Shown here piece after piece: positions 52,393-64,000 of a stretch of DNA of 64,000 nucleotides (its first letter is position 1; each line of letters begins with the position of its first letter). The stretch is from Neoarius graeffei (taxonomy: Eukaryota > Chordata > Actinopteri > Siluriformes > Ariidae). The stretch covers positions 34,743,260-34,807,259 of the forward strand of contig NC_083576.1 of assembly GCF_027579695.1 (NCBI RefSeq). Reading direction: 5' to 3'. The notes below the pieces were generated by a model. That model searched no databases. It was given only the letters and a program-made list of their open reading frames with translations, and was not told the DNA's origin. The translations under genes were made by a program, and so were the position numbers.

Positions 52393-53440
52393 GAGTGCAG
52401 TGTTTCCCGCAGAAAATTGCTTAGTCAAGGTGGTGAGTCTTCGGTGGGCATCACGCGCGGCACGGATAGTGGTCCGGGGGGGGGTGCTTTGATGCTTGGG
52501 GCTGGGACTCCAGTGGTGACTGAGCACAGTCCGATTGAGTGGGTGAAGTCGAGCGACTCCTCGGCTGAAAGAAGCCCGATATTTTTTGTTGTTTCCCTGC
52601 CATTTACTGCACGCAAGAAAGGAAGCAACAAGTTAGCGTCAATCATGCAATCATTGGGACAGATCGGTTTTTTTTTAAACTATTATAATTTATTTACGGC
52701 CCATCAGAGGAATGTTGGTGTGCAACGGCGAAAAATGTATGGCTTTGCCATCTAGCCTATGATTACCCTCCCCTTTTGTTGAGGAGGAAAATGCATGACC
52801 CTCTCTCATAACATCCAGACTAAATAGCTGCCCCTTCCTTCCACAAAAAAAGTTGCGTGACCATTCCCTGTTTTCCTCCGGTGGACCCAACGAGAGTAAT
52901 CTCGCTGGGTGGACCAACAAAAATAACGGAAGGGTCCCACGAATGTAGCCTACAGCCATAATTTATATTGCCTACCTTAATACATTTATATTAGGCCTAC
53001 TTATATTAGCACATGAACATTATATAGCATTAGGCTATATAATTATATTATTATATTATCTTATATTAGTACATGAAAATTAAATTTCACTGTAACAGTG
53101 CAAATGCACCGTTTAGATGAGCAGTTACAAATACAACTTGCTTTCTTATTCCACCGACGATAATGGCAACGTCTCGACTTTCCAGCTGAACCGTTGAATT
53201 TAAAATTAAAATGTTTGTAAATATGGCCTCGAGGACATATGGCGTAGTAATATATCCAACCACTAGGTGCCGCAGTTTAGTCTAGCTGTCAGTCCCTGCG
53301 CTGAAATGCATTACCACTTCGGTTTTTTGTTTTTTTTTTTGGACGCATTTTTTTTTTTCTTGGAACCTTGCTAGGGCGGGCGGTCGAGTTACCCAGGGCG
53401 GCCGCCTTGCCTGGAAAGTGCTGGGGGAAACACTGGAGTG
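52393..53440. mobile_element. hAT-like element, CAGTGTTTCCC ends, GAGTG duplication
   Basis: The element is 52398-53435 (1038 bp). Left CAGTGTTTCCCGCAG and right CTGGGGGAAACACTG; GAGTG at 52393-52397 and 53436-53440. The RNase H reading on the minus strand resumes exactly across it (AVLTL before, TLQYYLPWHPF after), confirming the insertion. Contains no recognised transposase. Confidence 0.9.
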
Positions 53441-54688
53441 AGGACTGCCCACTTGATGGCCAAACATTCCTTTTCAATGGTGTTGTACTTAGACACTCAT
53501 ATCAAGAGCTTGCAACTGATGTACAGCACCAGGCACTCCTCTCCCTCCACCGCCTGGGACAAAACTGCCCCAGCCATCTGTCTGATGCTTCAGTTTTCAA
53601 AACAAAAGGGAGAGAAAAATCAGGAGAATGCAACAGTGGGTCCCCACCACAAAAAAAAAAAAAAATTGCTTTAACCTGTGCAAAAAAGCCTACAGTATTT
53701 GCACGACTCCATTCACTGGGCGGCATCTGGTGCCACCTTTTTAGTGGGGTCAGTCAGCAGTCTGCTGATATCTGAAAAGTTAGGTACAAACTGCCTATAA
53801 TAGCCAGCCAGCCCCAGGAACTGCCTCACCCCCTTTTTGGTCTTAGGCCTTGGGCAAGCTGCAACTGCTGCAGTCTTATCAATTTGGGAATGCACCTGCC
53901 CATGCCCCAAGTGAAAGCCCAGATACTGTACTTCCACCTGTCCAATTGCACACTTTTTCGGGTTTGCCGTGAACCCCACATGCCTCAGCGACCTCAGGAC
54001 AGCCCTTAGATGTTGTAAATGCTTCTGCCAACCATTACTATAAATAATGATGTCATCTAAATAGGCAGTGGCATACACATTGTGGGGACGGAGGATTCAG
54101 CCCATGAGATGCTGAAGCATTGCTGGGCCCCCAAACAACCCAAATGGAAGGGTGACAAATTGGTGTAAACCAGAGTGGAAAAGGCCATTTTTTTCCCCAG
54201 GATAATGGAGTCAGGGAGATTTGCAAATATTCCTTTTTTTAAATCCAGTGTTGAATAAAAGTGAGCTGCGCCTAACTGATTGAGCAGTTCGTCAGTGCAA
54301 AGCATTGGATATGTGTCAGACACCATGTTGACGTTCCTATAGTCCACACAGAACCAGACTGTCCTGTCAGTCTTGGGAACTAAGACCACCAGGCTGCTCC
54401 AGTCACTGCAATTACACCAATGTCAAGCTTCACCTTCAGTTCATCCTGAACCATGTTTTTATTGTGCTTGGGGAGTTGATGCGGGCAGCTGCACTGCACC
54501 ACCATGCCTGCAGGAGTCTCCATGTGGTGCTTTATGAGGTCAGTGTGACCAGTGGGAGGGGTGACAACACATCGCAAAATTCTTCCTGCAACTTGCTAAC
54601 CTGTGTTCTCTGGGACAGTGAGAGGTGGTCTCTACAGGGGACTGGAATGAATAGGGAGGGAAAGTGAAACACAGCAATCCTAGTGGTA

Positions 54689-55398
54689 GCGTTCCTAAGC
54701 CGAGAGCCATACTATTGAAAATCCCATAGACCTGATTTTTAAAAAAAAATCCTCGAAGTTATGACGTGGAACTTGTACACCCCCAAAAAATATGTTGTAT
54801 ATGTTGGGATTATCTACTAACTGTGAAAGTATCAGGTGAAATTTTGCTGTCTTTTAAAAGCTTGAAATTGCACCTAACCTGTCAGAAATGGACTACAACC
54901 AAACTGTCTAGTCAGAGTCACTCATATTACGTCAGCAGTAGACTTGATAAGTTTTGTTCTTCATACTAGCCCTTACGAGTGCTAACAGCTCTCCCTGTGA
55001 ATAGTGGCAGTTGACTACATGCCCTGATCTGTAATGGTTATCCCCATGAGGGATGCATTTCTTATTGGTACAGAAATACTCTGCCAACCACGCTGCACAA
55101 ATCGGCATGTTGATGTAGGCTACTCACCGGCCGCTACCTGCTACAGATTTGGAAAGGCGCTAGACTTGCGGTCACGTCACATACGCGACGTCGGGTCCGT
55201 GTAGTCTTTGATCAGCTTATTAAAAAACATTCAAAACAATTCAAATCGGTGGAAAAAATAAAGTATGATCACCAGGATCGATAGAGCTGCCCGACATGCA
55301 CAACATATGGAAGCCATTGTCTTAACTTTGAAGTGTAACCCGAAATGTAATTTTTTGAAAAGATATTCCCATTCATTTTGCCATAGAGGTTGGAACGC
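54689..55398. mobile_element. Non-autonomous DNA element within gypsy copy 2
   Basis: GCGTTCCTAAGC at 54689 and GGTTGGAACGC at 55398 are short inverted ends, and the interior is unrelated to gypsy. Target duplication not found. Superfamily uncertain. Confidence 0.55.
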
Positions 55399-55699
55399 AT
55401 CCAATGGGGGCAATGAGATTACTTTCCCTCCCTGTTATGCTGCACCTTTTGGACTTGCCTCTGGTTCCAGGTCTACCCTCTGAGGAGCTATCATTGCCAG
55501 AGCCACAGGAATCTCCTCTCTCCACAGTTTCAGGAGATTTGAGGTGGCAAATTTGACATGCATTGCCCCCATCTGTGCACCTGACCTCCCAGTCAACTTC
55601 CCCTATTCGCTGTGTGACCTCAAAGGGCCCTTGCCACTTGACAAGTAATTCTGAGCTCAACATGGACAGTAAAATGAGCACTTTATATCCCAGTGCAAA

Positions 55700-55705
55700 T
55701 TCTCC

Positions 55706-55737
<32 letters not shown>

Positions 55738-56337
55738 GTTAAATTTATATAGCACCTTTCAAGAAACCCAAGGACACTTTACAATAGTAGACAAAGAAAG
55801 AAAAAAATAATAAGAAGAAAAAAATAAATAAAAAGTAAAAAGTCCACCAAGTAGGGGTCAGGATGTAATTCCCGTGGTGTAGCAGCCACAGTCCCACCAA
55901 AAGGTGCACGAAAACAAGTCCCACATCTCCAGCACCGCCGCCGCGACGCTGTCAGCAACATCACTCAGAACATCACGCCATGGATCCACAAAGCGACCAG
56001 AGAAGCTCTGCCACGCAAAGCGCTGGTGTGTCCCAAACTGCCGCGACACCGCCGCGACACCACCAAGCAACATTGCTCGGAACATCACGCCAAGCATTAA
56101 AGCACAGAGCACTGGACAACCATGATGTAAAATGAGCAACGAGCTCACTGCAGTCCACAGCTGGGAGCACAGGCATCGCCCACGGTGAACCAAGTCCTGG
56201 AGGGAACCGACGCCCAAAACTAGGTCCGGAGCTACACCACCACCAGTGGAGAAAACACTCAAACATCAAACTACACAAACACACAGAAAAAAAATAGAAA
56301 AAGAAATAAAATAAAACAAAAAAGCTCCGGTGAGATC
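55700..56337. repeat. Interspersed repeat with (TAA)n start within gypsy copy 2
   Basis: Begins after a TAA microsatellite (55708-55736) with aatttatatagcacctttca, a motif common in teleost repeats, and runs through an A-rich tail (56280-56325). The gypsy integrase reading lies to the right and the post-integrase reading to the left. Confidence 0.6.
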
Positions 56338-56890
56338 CTAGCCGTTTCCCCTCTGTTGTACAGGTGGTATTGACGTTCTTGCGCTTGTAGTAAATTCTCC
56401 TGGGTTATGTGACTCAGTGCATGGAGTTTTGCTCTCAGGTCAAGAACATACTGAATTTCATTTTTGCTTTGTTGAGGTCTCTCCTCCCAGTTTTCTTTAA
56501 TGACATTTAAGACACCATGGGGCTTGCACCCATACAGCAATTCAAATGGGGAAAACCCGTTGGAGGTTTGTGGGACCTCCTGCACTGCAAACAAGAGGTT
56601 CTAGCCACTTATTCCAGTTTCTAGCATCCCTGTGAAATGAACTCATGAATCATGTTTTTAAACATTTGTTTAAATCACTTGACCAGCCCATCTGTTTGTG
56701 GATGGTAAACACTGGCACAAAACGACTTAATCCCCAATAATTCATATAGTTAGCATAGTGTACATGACATAAACGTGTCTTGATCAGTCAGGATTTCTTT
56801 CAGAATCCTGACTTGGGAGATAACTTGGAAGAGTTCTCTCTCAATATGTGCAGAGATACTGAGAAGAGGCAATGCTTCTGGGTGCCTCAT

Positions 56891-57540
56891 GCCCTTCAAG
56901 CCGTTCATAGCAATGTTGTTTGAATTTTTACCTCACCTGGGACAGAGTCCACCAGTGGGCAAGGTATTGTTTTTGGTCGCGTTTCTTTGTTTGATTCTTT
57001 GTGGGGGGTTTTTTTGTTTATTTTTTAAATGTTACAGGGAAACGGCTGGACCAATCTTCATGAAACTTTCAGGATAGATGGGCATTGGTCTCAAGTAGAA
57101 CCTCCACAATTTTGAGGGTCATCTGGTCAAGGTTTTTGTGGCTACTGCCTCATATAGAGGTGGTAGCCACTATGTCCTCATGACGTAAGAGTGTAACAAT
57201 CGTGCAGTATGGTGTGTTCTGATTGGCTGAGAGCAGCAGAGAATCAGAATCAGAACCATGTTTATTGGCCAAGTATGTTCACACACAAGGCCAAAATCAA
57301 GGTCAAGAAGGTCAAAATTTGTTTTTTTTCATGATCTCTTCCTTCATATTCATCATAAATGTTACCAGGTGAGGTTTGTTTTGCCTGGCAACACTTTTTT
57401 CCTGATTTTATTTAAAAGGCACATTAACTCTATATATTGATAATTTCAATTATGCTTAATTTAAATCTTAATTTCACTGTTATTTTTACATTGTACATTA
57501 TTACATTGTGCAGTTATGGGTCATAGTTAAAGGTATTTAA
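56891..57540. other. Repeat-like, no gene
   Basis: Contains aaacggctggaccaatcttc (57043), a fragment seen in many fish repeats as I recall, and a piece near 57240 resembling another interspersed repeat (aatcagaatcagaaccatgt). No domain or inverted ends. Confidence 0.4.
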
Positions 57541-57591
57541 CTTGCATTGTTCACGATGTGCAGTCAGACTCCCCCCCCCCCTCCCCCCAAA

Positions 57592-58585
57592 GATGGCGGT
57601 GTGTACGGATACAACGGCCCCTCCCTCTCTGCATTTAGTGTCTAAAAGTGCGTGTTCTAGTGTATGTCTGTGTGCTTTATGTCTAAGTACATATGTGAGT
57701 AGTGCACTGACAATGTCGGTCACAAGATATTGTCGCCACTGCCTTCTAGCTAGAGGAAATATGACCAAACATCTTGTCTTGGACCAGAAAGTCATTGAGG
57801 AACTTCGAGGCCTGGGTCTTCTCCGCCGGACTACATTACCGGACTCACCTGCTGTGTCTCACCCAGAGAGGAGGCGCCGGAAGCGGTGTGAGAGGAAACA
57901 GAAGCGTGGCAAGCGTGGAGGTATCCGGGCTAGGCTAGCCACTAGCCTGCACAGACCCACGATACCATCCCTCGTTTTGGCCAATGTATGCTCACTAGAC
58001 AACAAAATGGATCATATAGAACTCATGAGATCTGTGCTATGTGATGTGAGCGATTGCTGTGTTTTCATCTTTACGGAATCCTAGCTGAATAACATCCTGG
58101 ACTCTGCTATCCAGCTAGCTGGGGTAACATGCTACAGCACTGACCGAGCCTTTATGGAAGGAGGCAAGACTCGTGGTGGGGGAATGTGTTTACATCAGCA
58201 ATGCTTGTTTGGTGCTGAAATGCTACTGTTGTGCACAAACACTGTTCTCCACTGGCAGAGTTTATCATCAAATGCCGACCCTTCTACCTACCGAGGGAGT
58301 TTACATCGATTCTGCTCGTCGCTGTTTACATCCCTCCCACCGCTAACACCATTAGGAGTGAGGCACTCCGTGAACTCTACCAGGCCATCAGTGAACAACA
58401 GATAGCACACCCAGACGGATTCCTCATCACAGCAGGTGACTTCAATCATGCAGATTTAAAGGTTTTACTGCCCAAATTACATCAGCATGTGGACTTTCCA
58501 ACAAGAGGTGACAACTTACTGGACTTGGTGTACACAACTTCCAAAGGAGCTTATAAGGACCCCCCTTATAAGCTTATAAGGAGGA
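57592..58585 (+). pseudogene. L2/CR1-like LINE, 5' part with endonuclease
   Basis: The frame from 57592 includes SVTRYCRHCLLARGN, a basic stretch (RRRRKRCERKQKRGKRGGIR), then LVLANVCSLDNKMDHIELM, FIFTES followed by a stop at 58082, and after frame changes KCRPFYLPREFTSILLVAVY and LITAGDFNHADLK. These are apurinic-type endonuclease motifs of L2/CR1-type LINEs. The reverse transcriptase is missing because the L1 starts at about 58587. Confidence 0.75.
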
Positions 58586-58780
58586 GTGATGACGCACTGA
58601 GACTATCGCGAGACTCCGGGTGAGATCCAACATGGCAGCGCACTGAATACTGTTTGTAAACACAGGACTACAGAAATACTTTCAATCCAATTCCTTCCGC
58701 ATAAACTGGATATAACATCTCAACAAGAACCAAACTGTCTACCTACCTTCTCCGACGGCCACTTCTTCATTCCGGGCAAC

Positions 58781-59551
58781 ATGACATCTGAACCGACCAA
58801 GAAACGTCCAACACGCGACTGGTCTACCGAGACAGACTCAGACACGGAGCAACACGCTACCACCAACAGCAATACTACAGCTATCTACACATCCATCGAG
58901 GCCAGTCTACTGGAATCCATCAACAACAAACTTAAAATTCTTGAACTCCACGCAGATATTAAAGACCTAAAAGCAAGTCTAGAATACTCTCAGTCACAGA
59001 TCGACACACTTGTACTAGAAAACAGCAAACTCAAAAGAAACGTCACCAATCTATCCACCCAAATAACCCATCTAACCAACGAAAACAAAATCATGAAAGA
59101 ACAAATATTAGACCTACAGTGCCGTAGCATGCGTGACAACCTTATTTTTTCAGGAATACCACTACCAACAGCCACTCCCGACAACCCAGAGAAAGCAATC
59201 CAAGACTTTTTGCAATCATCCCTAAAAATTCCACCGGAGACAGTTAACAGGATCACTTTCCACCGTGTCCACCGTCTGAACTCCAAAGACAGTAAGAAAC
59301 CACCTCCAATAATAGCCAAATTTGAACATTATAAACACAAAGAACTGGTTAAAAGCAGAGGAAAGGAATTGAAAGGCACATCATTCGGACTAAACGATCA
59401 ATTCCCCAAAGAAATCCAGGAACGAAGAAGAGCCCTCTTGCCCATAATGAAACAACTCAGGCAAGAGGGCAAACGCGCCACACTGTCTGTCGATAAACTG
59501 TATGTTAATGGAACAATCTACCGCGACCGTAATATCACTACCTGGCTATAG
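58781..59551 (+). CDS. L1 ORF1 RNA-binding protein
   Basis: 256 aa, intact. N-terminal 50 residues are polar; a long coiled coil follows (about 60-115, e.g. NSKLKRNVTNLSTQITHLTN), then the RNA-recognition region (CRSMRDNLIFSGIP) and the C-terminal domain (FHRVHRLNSKDSKKPPPIIA, ERRRALLPIMKQLR). It matches L1 ORF1p (Transposase_22) architecture, forming trimers that coat L1 RNA. First ATG chosen (acatgacatctgaac context). It could still be expressed. Confidence 0.88.
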   Translation: MTSEPTKKRPTRDWSTETDSDTEQHATTNSNTTAIYTSIEASLLESINNKLKILELHADIKDLKASLEYSQSQIDTLVLENSKLKRNVTNLSTQITHLTNENKIMKEQILDLQCRSMRDNLIFSGIPLPTATPDNPEKAIQDFLQSSLKIPPETVNRITFHRVHRLNSKDSKKPPPIIAKFEHYKHKELVKSRGKELKGTSFGLNDQFPKEIQERRRALLPIMKQLRQEGKRATLSVDKLYVNGTIYRDRNITTWL

Positions 59552-60039
59552 CAGCTCACTCGCCATTATCCATTTTGATTCAATTCACTCACCCCTCCTG
59601 CTTACATACTGCTGCTTACCGATGCTAACGTTAATAATATTATTGCCTATAATTGCCTTCTGCCTCTTTCTCTCTCTTCCTCAAGCTCACTCCATCTCTT
59701 TTCTCTCCATCTCTTTTTTGATCACTTTGCTTAATGTTATTTGTTTATATGTGTTAGCTACATGTATGTCTTGTCTATTTATGTCTATTATGCATTTAGG
59801 CTTAACCAATACTGTGATTCTTATGTCTATAATGCTAAACAGAAAATGACTTCTATTTCATTCATATTTTCTACCTTTCTCCCTCCTCCTCCCCCTTACA
59901 ACCCATATACTTTCGGTAATACACACCTACCCCTCTCCCTCCACCTCTCCTCCTTAGCTCGTATCAAGGCCTGCACATACACCCTCACACACTCACAGCT
60001 CCACCTCTCATCTCACATTTTTATCTTCAAGACCATAAC

Positions 60040-63000
60040 ATGGCACCACTTACAATCTTGACTTGGAATATTCGTGGGATTGGGTCTCAGGCAAAGAGGG
60101 TCAAAGTCCTAAACCATTTGGAAAAACTACAAGCTGACATATGCCTCCTACAAGAAACTCACCTCTCAGATTTAGATTACACCCGCATCAAATCGGCACA
60201 ATTCAGTCACCTATATTCAGCACATTACAACTCAAAACAGAGGGGAGTTTGTATTTTGATTAATAAAAAAATCTCATTTACTCATAATACCACTATCACA
60301 GACACAGAAGGACGTTTTATCATTATAAACATCTCAATTAACAGTGCCCCTATTACAATAGCCAATGTTTACGGACCCAACACAGATGATTCTGCTTTCT
60401 TTCAGAAGTTTTTTCTTCACTCTCCAATCTCTCCGACTGTCCTATCATACTTGCAGGTGACTTCAATACAGTTTTAGACCCCACAATAGACAAATCTGAT
60501 CACTCCCAAAACAAACGTATCTGGCAATCCACAAAAACAATAAAACAGTTCATGAGCGATTTTGGTCTTGTCAATAGTTGGCGGCTTCAGCATCCAGACT
60601 CCACTGACTACTCTTTTTTCTCACCAGTCCACCATTCTTACTCCCGCATTGATTTCTTCCTAACTAGCAACTCCATTATGTCAAATATCGTTGAATCCAC
60701 AATACACCCCATAGTCATCAGTGATCATGCCCCTGTAACAATAAAATGGAATAGAACCTCTCTACAGTCATCTAGTAACAGATGGCGCCTGAACACATCC
60801 CTTTTACAAGACCCTAAATTTAACAGTTTTATTAGGAGAGAGCGGGCATGCTTTCTAGAAATGAACGATTCCCCTGGATCATCTCCTTCCCTTTTGTGGG
60901 AGACAGGAAAGGCAGTGCTTAGAGGCAGAATAATCTCATTTTCAGTACACAACAAAAGGACAGAAAAAGAACAGGAAGCTGAACTAAACCATAAAATTAA
61001 GCAACTGGAAGAAATTAACGCGACCCACCCATCTCAAGAAACACAAAATGAATTAAGAAAGTGCAAATCCAAACTAGATGAAATACTTAGTAAACACATC
61101 CAATTTATGATCCATCAATTAAGGCAAGAATCTTTTCATCACAGCAATAAATCAGGTAAATATTTAGCAAATCAAATCAGACGCAACAAAGAAAAAGCAA
61201 CAATTTCAGCCATAAAGAACTCAGCGGGGAAGCTAACCAGCTCACCTGAAGAAATTAACCAAGTTTTCTACAATTTCTACAACAAACTATATTCTTCTGA
61301 AATAAACCCCAACCAGGAATCCATTGACTCATTCCTCAATAATATCAATTTACCACAACTAACCGAAACCCAAATAAATAAACTGGAATCACCTATTATT
61401 CAAGAGGAACTGTTTTCAGCTCTGAAACGCATGCCTAACAATAAAGCACCAGGACCGGATGGATTCCCCGCTGAGTTCTACAAACAATTCTGGTCCATTT
61501 TGGCTCCACTATTCGTCAGGATGATCAATGAATCAAAAGAAAATTCAAAACTACCAGCTAGCACTACCTCAGCAACAATTTCACTCCTCCTCAAGCCCAA
61601 TAAGGACCCAACAATTCCATCTAGCTATCGACCAATTTCTCTTCTCAACGTTGACAATAAAATAATCACCAAAGCTTTAGCACGTAGGTTAGGTCACCCC
61701 ATCCATTATCCATCCGGACCAAACTGGTTTTATCAAGGGTAGAATCTCAACCTCCAATGCTCGCAGATTATTTAATATTATACACTACTCCTCAACCATA
61801 CAAGAAAATACCATCATAGCAACTCTAGACGCAGAAAAAGCATTTGACAGGGTCAACTGGAATTTCCTGTTCTCCACATTAGGGAGGTTTGGTTTTGGGG
61901 AATCCTTCATTAATTGGATCAAAATTCTATACACATCACCTTCAGCCACAGTAATCACCAATGGACTAACATCACGTAGTTTCACTTTGCACCGGGGGAC
62001 TAGACAAGGATGCCCACTCTCTCCTTCACTATTTACCATCTTCATTGAACCTTTAGCCGCCGCCATCCGACAGAACTCCCTCATCAAGGGAGTTCAAACT
62101 CCAAATTTACATCACAAAATCAGTCTCTATGCTGATGATATCTTACTTTTCTTACAAAATCCCCCAACATCTGTACATGAAACTATTGAACTGATCAACA
62201 CATTCTCCAACATTTCTGAATATTCTATCAACTGGAACAAATCTGCAATCCTCCCATTACATTCCAACAGCTGGGATGTGTCGGCCCACTCATCACCTAT
62301 TCCCCTATGCACCAATCATATCACATACCTGGGGATAAGGGTTTCCCCCAAGCTGTCAGACTTGTTTGGTCTAAATTTCACCCCCCTACTCAATTCAATA
62401 ACTGATGACCTCCAGCGCTGGATGAACCTTCCACTATCCATCATGGGCAGGATATCAGTTATCAAAATGACAGTTTTACCCAAAGTTAACTATTTACTTT
62501 CAATGATTCCTATTCAGCCTACCCAATCCTGGTTTAAATCACTAGACTCTACAATCATCAAATTCTATTGGAAAAACAAGACACCAAGAATCAAACTGAC
62601 CACACTTCAAAAACCTAAAATACTAGGTGGTCTAGAAGCGCCACACTTCTACCATTATGCACTGGCCAACCAGCTTCAATACATTTACAAATGGATACAT
62701 CCCACTTCACTTGAATTCACCTGGTTAGACCTAGAACAAACCATTTGCAAGGATATTCAGATCTCAGACTTACCTTTCTGCAGCCAGTCAGTCAAAAAGC
62801 ATCCATCTTTCAAAGCTCCAACCATAGCATCAAGCCTGACAGCTTGGTGGAAGTTTTACGACCTTACTAATTCGCCTCTGACACTATCAAATCACACCCC
62901 TATCTGGAATAATCCTGATTTCACCATCAATAAAAAAACACTCAACTTTCTCACATGGATAGGCAAGGGTATCACTCATCTTCATCATATCATCCAAGAC

Positions 63001-63801
63001 AATAGACTGGTCTCTTTTCCCTATTTGGTCCAGAAGCATGGCATTGAGGGTAAACACTTCTTACAGTATCTTCAAATTAAATCAACTATTCAAGCAAAAT
63101 GGAATATTCAGATACCTAATTTAGACATCCCCCCACAAATCTTGGAACTGATTAACATACCTTCCCCTCAAAAAATCCTTTCCAAAATATACAAAATTAT
63201 ATCACAATCCAAAAAAACTTTAAGCCTTCCATACCACAATTGGGAATCAGACCTGTCCATTACTCCTGATGCCGGCTTCTGGACCCAAATCTGCAAAAAT
63301 ATCTATCTAATGACTAAAAATGCCAATCTTCAACTAATACAGTACAAAGTACTCCATAGATTTCACTACACTGCACAGAAACTGGCAAGAATGGGGTTTG
63401 GCTCCGACACGTGTTCCCACTGCATGCTAAACACCCCGGATACATACATCCACACTGTCTGGCATTGCACCCCAATCCATAGGTTCTGGATAAAAGTCAC
63501 AGACTCACTCACCTCTATCCTTGGCCATCACATCCCAGCAACTCCTTCCCTCTGCATACTAGGAGATACATCTTCAACCAACCTTAACACCACAGACAAT
63601 AAATTTCTTCTAGTAGCACTAACTATTGCCAAGAAAACAATCCTCATGAACTGGAACTCAAAGAACTCAATCCACATTACCCATTGGAAAAACCTGCTAG
63701 CAGATTATATATCATTGGACAATCATACCTCTCCCAACTTACTCCATACTCAGAATACACACTCCCCTTGGTCATCTTACCTCACCTTTTTACAGACTTG
63801 A
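60040..63801 (+). pseudogene. L1 ORF2 endonuclease-reverse transcriptase, two frameshifts
   Basis: Endonuclease starts MAPLTILTWNIRGIGSQAKR, with LLQETHLSD and ITIANVYGPNTDD, then a shift near 60400 and continuation with AGDFNTVLDPT, SYSRIDFFLTS and ISDHAPV. RT: NNKAPGPDGFPAEFYKQFW, SYRPISLLNVDNKI, second shift near 61690, then TGFIKGR, LDAEKAFDRV, GTRQGCPLSPSLF and SLYADDILLF (catalytic YADD). The C-terminal region has a Cys-rich motif (DTCSHCMLNTPDTYIHTVWH). The two shifts are compensating in phase, so only the middle third is out of frame. Family: L1, possibly the Tx1-like group. Confidence 0.87.
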
Positions 63802-63853
63802 CCTGGCCCTCTGTGCCTGAGATTCAGTCCCAACGCCACACTCAAATCCCAGA

Positions 63854-64000
63854 TAGCAAAAGGGCGTTGATTCGACGGGGAATCATCGGCATGTTCTTCG
63901 ACCATACGCCGTCAAATCATCGTGGATCACCGGCGTTGATTCAACACCGCTTTGCTCATACGAGTTTGCGTTGAAACAACGTTGAAAAGTGGATGGTGGC
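63854..64000. repeat. Start of another repeat, cut by the window edge
   Basis: Contains several cgttgattc/gttgaaacaacgttgaa words arranged as short inverted pieces. Continues beyond the window, so class cannot be set. Confidence 0.4.

Larger units (their letters stand above)
52248..56890 (-). pseudogene. Gypsy copy 2, integrase-first, broken by insertions
   Basis: On the minus strand from right to left: integrase core remnants (ILTDQDTF near 56790), VQEVPQTSNGFSPFELLYG and KNEIQYVLDLRAKLHAL (56594-56340), ELLVKWQGPFEVTQRIGEVD (55650-55590), RT (VVTPPTGHTDLIKHHMETPA at 54570, VLVPKTDRTVWFCVDYRNVN, AYLDDIIIYSN with the YxDD core near 54050, LAGYYRQFVPNFSD), and RNase H (53726-53440, resuming 52397-52256). 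The same integrase-before-RT order as the 26803 element. Inserted elements: 52398-53435, 54689-55398, 55700-56337. No LTR was found at either end. Confidence 0.85.
58587..63853 (+). mobile_element. L1 LINE, nearly full length
   Basis: Contains a 5' region (58587-58780), ORF1 (58781-59551), a ~490-bp spacer, ORF2 (60040-63801) and a short 3' region. It landed within the L2-like LINE. ORF1 is open; ORF2 has two frameshifts. 5' boundary placed where the L2-like reading is lost; the 3' boundary is approximate. Confidence 0.85.

Overview
The window looks like a repeat-dense interval of a teleost fish genome. The support is the repeat fauna: tRNA-derived fish SINEs, RTE, L1 and L2-like LINEs, Ty3/gypsy elements with a fish-type domain order, Penelope-like elements, hAT, Tc1, piggyBac and EnSpm-like DNA transposons. 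Genes here have short GT-AG introns. The SINE family suggests catfish or a relative, but that is recall and weak. No conserved single-copy host gene is recognised. The most gene-like units are two spliced genes whose proteins end in a DUF4806-type domain.

Layout. 1-2.4 kb: two long near-perfect hairpins in AT-rich DNA. 2.4-4.1 kb: decayed piggyBac transposase. 4.4-5.1 kb: a TA-flanked MITE. 6.1-8.9 kb: an interspersed repeat, a duplicated MITE-like element, and a minus-strand endogenous-retrovirus LTR with its primer-binding site. 9.5-12.1 kb: 72-bp tandem repeats, a THAP-domain exon split by a MITE, and a full-length SINE. 14.0-20.9 kb: an intact 644-aa EnSpm-like transposase, followed on the same strand by a nine-exon DUF4806 gene with a triplicated exon and a datable foldback insertion. 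21.1-23.3 kb: a foldback element, a 181-bp duplication and a possible LTR. 23.3-26.7 kb: a decayed RTE LINE. 26.8-31.4 kb: a gypsy element with both LTRs and a 5-bp target duplication; integrase precedes reverse transcriptase (Gmr1-like order) and its reverse transcriptase has lost the YxDD core.

33.2-49.5 kb holds the most coherent structure: a 13-exon DUF4806 gene (395 aa, open throughout). A 6.3-kb pair of inverted Penelope-like elements sits in its fourth intron with a 14-bp target duplication. A Tc1 element lies in its apparent 3' UTR, and that Tc1 was entered by another transposon containing a hAT. The Penelope terminal repeats carry a candidate hammerhead ribozyme with complete core residues and matching stem I arms. 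49.8-56.9 kb: a second gypsy copy on the minus strand, again integrase-first, broken by hAT-like insertions. 57.6-63.9 kb: an L2/CR1-like LINE start interrupted by a nearly intact L1 (open ORF1; ORF2 with two frameshifts).

Taken together this is a nested transposon graveyard. Many insertions can be ordered by target-site duplications. The two DUF4806 genes are the open spliced units, and the first lies just behind a transposase, so a two-gene transposon, or derivation of the second gene from one, is the main biological hypothesis.
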